A DNA stretch of 43,097 nucleotides from Shewanella atlantica (GTDB lineage Bacteria > Pseudomonadota > Gammaproteobacteria > Enterobacterales > Shewanellaceae). Positions 41,107-43,097 of this stretch are shown here, one piece after another (position 1 is the stretch's first letter; every line of letters begins with the position of its first letter). The position numbers and the translations under genes were made by a program. The DNA is taken from contig NZ_RXNV01000021.1 of NCBI RefSeq assembly GCF_003966265.1, forward strand, positions 1 to 43,097, read 5' to 3'. The notes beneath the pieces were generated by a model, which searched no databases, was not told the origin of the DNA, and saw only the letters and a program-made list of their open reading frames with translations.

Positions 41107-41646
41107 ATGGATCTCAATAAGCTGTTTAAAGCTATGCTGGTTGCTCTTCCTATCATGGCCATCAGCGCTTGTAGTTCAACTTCTGAGTCTGAAACCGATG
41201 CGACTAGTTCTACTTCAGGTTCTGGAAGCGAACTATCAACTGGTAGTGGTGTAGAAACTGGTGGCGTTGCACCAATCCTTACACCTGAAGAACAACAGCG
41301 TTTGAAGTACCAAGAGTTACGTAAAGAACACATTATCTATTTTGATTTCGATCGCAGTTCTGTTTCTATGCAATTTGCTGAAGTATTACAGGCTCACGGA
41401 AACTACTTGGTTGAACATCCTAATGTTCGCTTAATGATTGAGGGACATGCCGACGAGCGTGGTACTCCAGAGTACAATATCGCGCTTGGCGAAAGACGTG
41501 CTAAAGCTGTTGCAAAGTACCTTCAGGGGATGGGTGTATTGCCTAGTCAGATGAGTATCGTGAGTTACGGTGAAGAAAAACCACTCGACATGTCTCGTAC
41601 AGACGATGGGTTTGCCATAAATCGTAGAGCTGTCTTAGTTTATTAA
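41107..41646 (+). CDS. pal: Peptidoglycan-associated lipoprotein Pal
   Basis: A 179-aa outer-membrane lipoprotein. The lipobox ISAC puts lipidation at Cys22. A Ser/Thr/Gly-rich linker (residues 23-55) leads to an OmpA-like domain (70-179) with YFDFDRSSV, the peptidoglycan-binding IEGHADERGTPEYNIALGERRA block (seen in parts) and a closing NRRAVLVY. It anchors the outer membrane to the murein and interacts with TolB. A GGA lies 8 bases before the ATG. The spacing of 33 bp to tolB and 19 bp to cpoB fits one operon. Confidence 0.97.
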   Translation: MDLNKLFKAMLVALPIMAISACSSTSESETDATSSTSGSGSELSTGSGVETGGVAPILTPEEQQRLKYQELRKEHIIYFDFDRSSVSMQFAEVLQAHGNYLVEHPNVRLMIEGHADERGTPEYNIALGERRAKAVAKYLQGMGVLPSQMSIVSYGEEKPLDMSRTDDGFAINRRAVLVY

Positions 41647-41665
41647 TTTAGTTGTTAAGGTTTTT

Positions 41666-42394
41666 ATGAAAAGTGCCGTATTAACTACGGCAATTCTTCT
41701 CAGTATTGGTGCAGCGTCTGCTGCACCTGCTCCGGTTGCTGATGTAACCGGCGGTTCAAACGATGAAAGAATTGCGCGTTTAGAAAGGATATTAAAGGCG
41801 AAGCAGCAATCTGAGTTTCAGACGCAGCAACGCTTGGACGTGTTGCAGCAAGAGGTGCTTGACCTACGTGGTCTCAATGAGCAACAAAGTTATCAAATTG
41901 AACAGATGTTGCAGCGTCAACGTCAGCTCTATGATGACATTGCCAATCTATCAGCCAAGCCGGCACAACTCCCTGCTGTGACCTCACCTTCAGGGGGGAA
42001 CGCCTCTGCATCATCAACATTAGGTGAAACAGCAAGCTATGAGCATGCTGTTAATTTGGTACTTAAGCAAAGAAAATATGATGAAGCGATTCCTGCCTTC
42101 AGTGATTTTATCAAGCAATACCCAAATTCGACTTATGCGGCTAATGCTAATTATTGGTTAGGACAGCTTTTATATAATAAAGGTGAATTTGACTCGGCCA
42201 AGAAAGCATTTGAAACCGTTGTAAATCAATTTACTGAGTCCAATAAACGTGGTGATAGCTTGGTCAAGCTGGGAATGATCGCTGAGAAGACTGGAAATGC
42301 TTCTTCGGCCAAAGTGTATTATCAGAAAGTGTTAAAAGAGTACGCCAATAGTGCGGCAGCTCGTATTGCTAAGCAGCAACTGGCTGCACTTTAA
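41666..42394 (+). CDS. cpoB: Cell division coordinator CpoB (YbgF)
   Basis: A 242-aa periplasmic protein that couples Tol activity to peptidoglycan synthesis by PBP1B at the septum. Signal peptide: residues 1 to about 19 (ending GAASA). Residues 30-90 are a coiled coil (heptads rich in Gln and Leu) responsible for trimerisation in E. coli. A Ser/Pro/Ala-rich linker around 95-120 joins to three TPR units in the C-terminal half (such as YDEAIPAFSDFIKQYPNSTYA and FDSAKKAFETVVNQF). AAGG precedes the ATG. It is the last gene of the operon. No clear terminator is seen between it and the tRNA promoter. Confidence 0.95.
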   Translation: MKSAVLTTAILLSIGAASAAPAPVADVTGGSNDERIARLERILKAKQQSEFQTQQRLDVLQQEVLDLRGLNEQQSYQIEQMLQRQRQLYDDIANLSAKPAQLPAVTSPSGGNASASSTLGETASYEHAVNLVLKQRKYDEAIPAFSDFIKQYPNSTYAANANYWLGQLLYNKGEFDSAKKAFETVVNQFTESNKRGDSLVKLGMIAEKTGNASSAKVYYQKVLKEYANSAAARIAKQQLAAL

Positions 42395-42465
42395 TCTGAT
42401 TTTAACTAAGAAACATACTCTTAGTCTGTTTTTCACGCAAACAACAAAAAATGCATAATTTGCAC

Positions 42466-42493
42466 TTGCAAGCGAAGATGAAAAAGGTATTAT
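42466..42493 (+). promoter_or_regulatory. Stable-RNA-type promoter of the tRNA-Lys array
   Basis: TTGCAA (42466-42471), a 16-base spacer and TATTAT (42488-42493), followed by the GC-rich discriminator AGGCGCCC typical of promoters under stringent control. Start would be near 42500, giving a leader of about 78 nt. Confidence 0.7.
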
Positions 42494-42577
42494 AGGCGCC
42501 CTCAGAGCGGCAGAGTCGCTTGAGGGTTTACGGATTAAGAAGTTTTTAACTGTAGATGTGGTTCTCAGGAACTAGAT

Positions 42578-42653
42578 GGGTCGTTAGCTCAGTTGGTAGA
42601 GCAGTTGGCTTTTAACCAATTGGTCGAAGGTTCGAATCCTTCACGACCCACCA
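42578..42653 (+). tRNA. tRNA-Lys (anticodon UUU), copy 1
   Basis: 76 nt with encoded CCA. Acceptor stem GGGTCGT/ACGACCC, D arm GCTCAGTTGGTAGAGC, anticodon loop CTTTTAA (UUU), T arm AAGGTTCGAATCCTT. It differs from E. coli tRNA-Lys in the anticodon and T stems. First of four identical copies. Confidence 0.98.
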
Positions 42654-42710
42654 CTTTTTTGAAAGTGTACGATGTCTTCGTTAGATTCAAAGCAAAAGTA
42701 ACACCAAGAT

Positions 42711-42786
42711 GGGTCGTTAGCTCAGTTGGTAGAGCAGTTGGCTTTTAACCAATTGGTCGAAGGTTCGAATCCTTCACGACCCACCA
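42711..42786 (+). tRNA. tRNA-Lys (anticodon UUU), copy 2
   Basis: Same 76-nt sequence as copy 1. The spacer before it is 57 nt (42654-42710). Confidence 0.98.
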
Positions 42787-42868
42787 CTTCTTTGAAAGTG
42801 TACGATACTCTGTTTGTTTAAGAGTCGTTAGATTCAAGGTGCAGCGTTTGCTGTAGTTATACCAAGAT

Positions 42869-42944
42869 GGGTCGTTAGCTCAGTTGGTAGAGCAGTTGGC
42901 TTTTAACCAATTGGTCGAAGGTTCGAATCCTTCACGACCCACCA
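42869..42944 (+). tRNA. tRNA-Lys (anticodon UUU), copy 3
   Basis: Same sequence. The spacer before it is 82 nt (42787-42868), keeping only the ends of the 57-nt spacer type. Confidence 0.98.
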
Positions 42945-43001
42945 CTTCTTTGAAAGTGTACGATGTCTTCGTAGAATTCAAAGCAAAAGTAACACCAAGA
43001 T

Positions 43002-43077
43002 GGGTCGTTAGCTCAGTTGGTAGAGCAGTTGGCTTTTAACCAATTGGTCGAAGGTTCGAATCCTTCACGACCCACCA
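43002..43077 (+). tRNA. tRNA-Lys (anticodon UUU), copy 4
   Basis: Same sequence. The spacer before it is 57 nt, nearly the same as the first spacer. After it the conserved spacer start CTTCTTTGAAAGTGTACGAT runs to the window edge, so more copies may follow. Confidence 0.98.
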
Positions 43078-43097
43078 CTTCTTTGAAAGTGTACGAT

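Noticed and set aside
42654..43001. Repeated tRNA units as a mobile element or attachment-site duplication
   Set aside because: Units are complete tRNA genes with regular spacers; no integrase or cargo gene is present.

Overview
The window looks like chromosomal DNA of a marine gammaproteobacterium, most probably a Shewanella. The reasons are the complete ybgC-tolQRAB-pal-cpoB cluster followed by a tRNA-Lys array, RNase T next to a MotY-type flagellar protein, a DUF2986 protein, the ablA/ablB osmolyte genes, and the moderate G+C content. I cannot name the species. No insertion sequence, prophage, integrase, CRISPR array or rRNA was found; this is mostly a housekeeping and accessory core region.

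Layout. 0.4-4 kb (minus): lysine 2,3-aminomutase, a sodium:solute symporter and beta-lysine N-acetyltransferase in one tight operon, expected to make and/or move the osmolyte N-epsilon-acetyl-beta-lysine. 4.6-9.7 kb: YecM-like VOC protein, L,D-transpeptidase, voltage-gated K+ channel with a zinc-ribbon tail, MATE exporter, DUF2986 protein, YqfB amidohydrolase and a small lipoprotein. 10.0-12.3 kb (plus): a four-gene operon of two DUF1538 membrane proteins, a PII-like protein and a double-CBS protein. It has a short leader ORF and an FNR-like box upstream, and it is the best candidate in the window for an uncharacterised protein system. 12.4-19.7 kb: membrane-anchored glutaredoxin, a large DUF748/AsmA-like protein, a 2Fe-2S flavin reductase, two small VOC proteins, a shortened GNAT, a DUF445 protein and a CHMI-family tautomerase.

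19.8-30.9 kb: asnB, an M28 lipoprotein peptidase, a beta-lactamase-fold serine hydrolase and two unknowns; then purM-purN divergent from upp (purine synthesis and uracil salvage), and an NhaC/YuiF-family transporter. Two tandem repeats lie here: a 13-bp unit upstream of purN's terminator and an exact seven-copy 7-mer beside the transporter stop codon. 31-34.3 kb: 2-Cys peroxiredoxin, YbaK-domain deacylase, RNase T and MotY.

34.3-34.9 kb is a gene-free gap. On the minus strand it carries a near-ideal sigma70 promoter, a ~167-nt transcript able to form several hairpins, and an intrinsic terminator that serves no protein gene. I read this as an unannotated small RNA with a pyrimidine-rich, anti-Shine-Dalgarno-like single-stranded segment. 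It is divergent from a prolyl oligopeptidase lipoprotein gene that has its own promoter. 37.2-42.4 kb is the Tol-Pal envelope operon with a recognisable promoter. The window ends inside an array of at least four identical tRNA-Lys(UUU) genes driven by a stable-RNA-type promoter.

Many genes end in clear intrinsic terminators, listed individually. Start codons were moved downstream wherever a Shine-Dalgarno sequence or family alignment argued for it. No database search was possible: names rest on recognised motifs and remembered family sequences.
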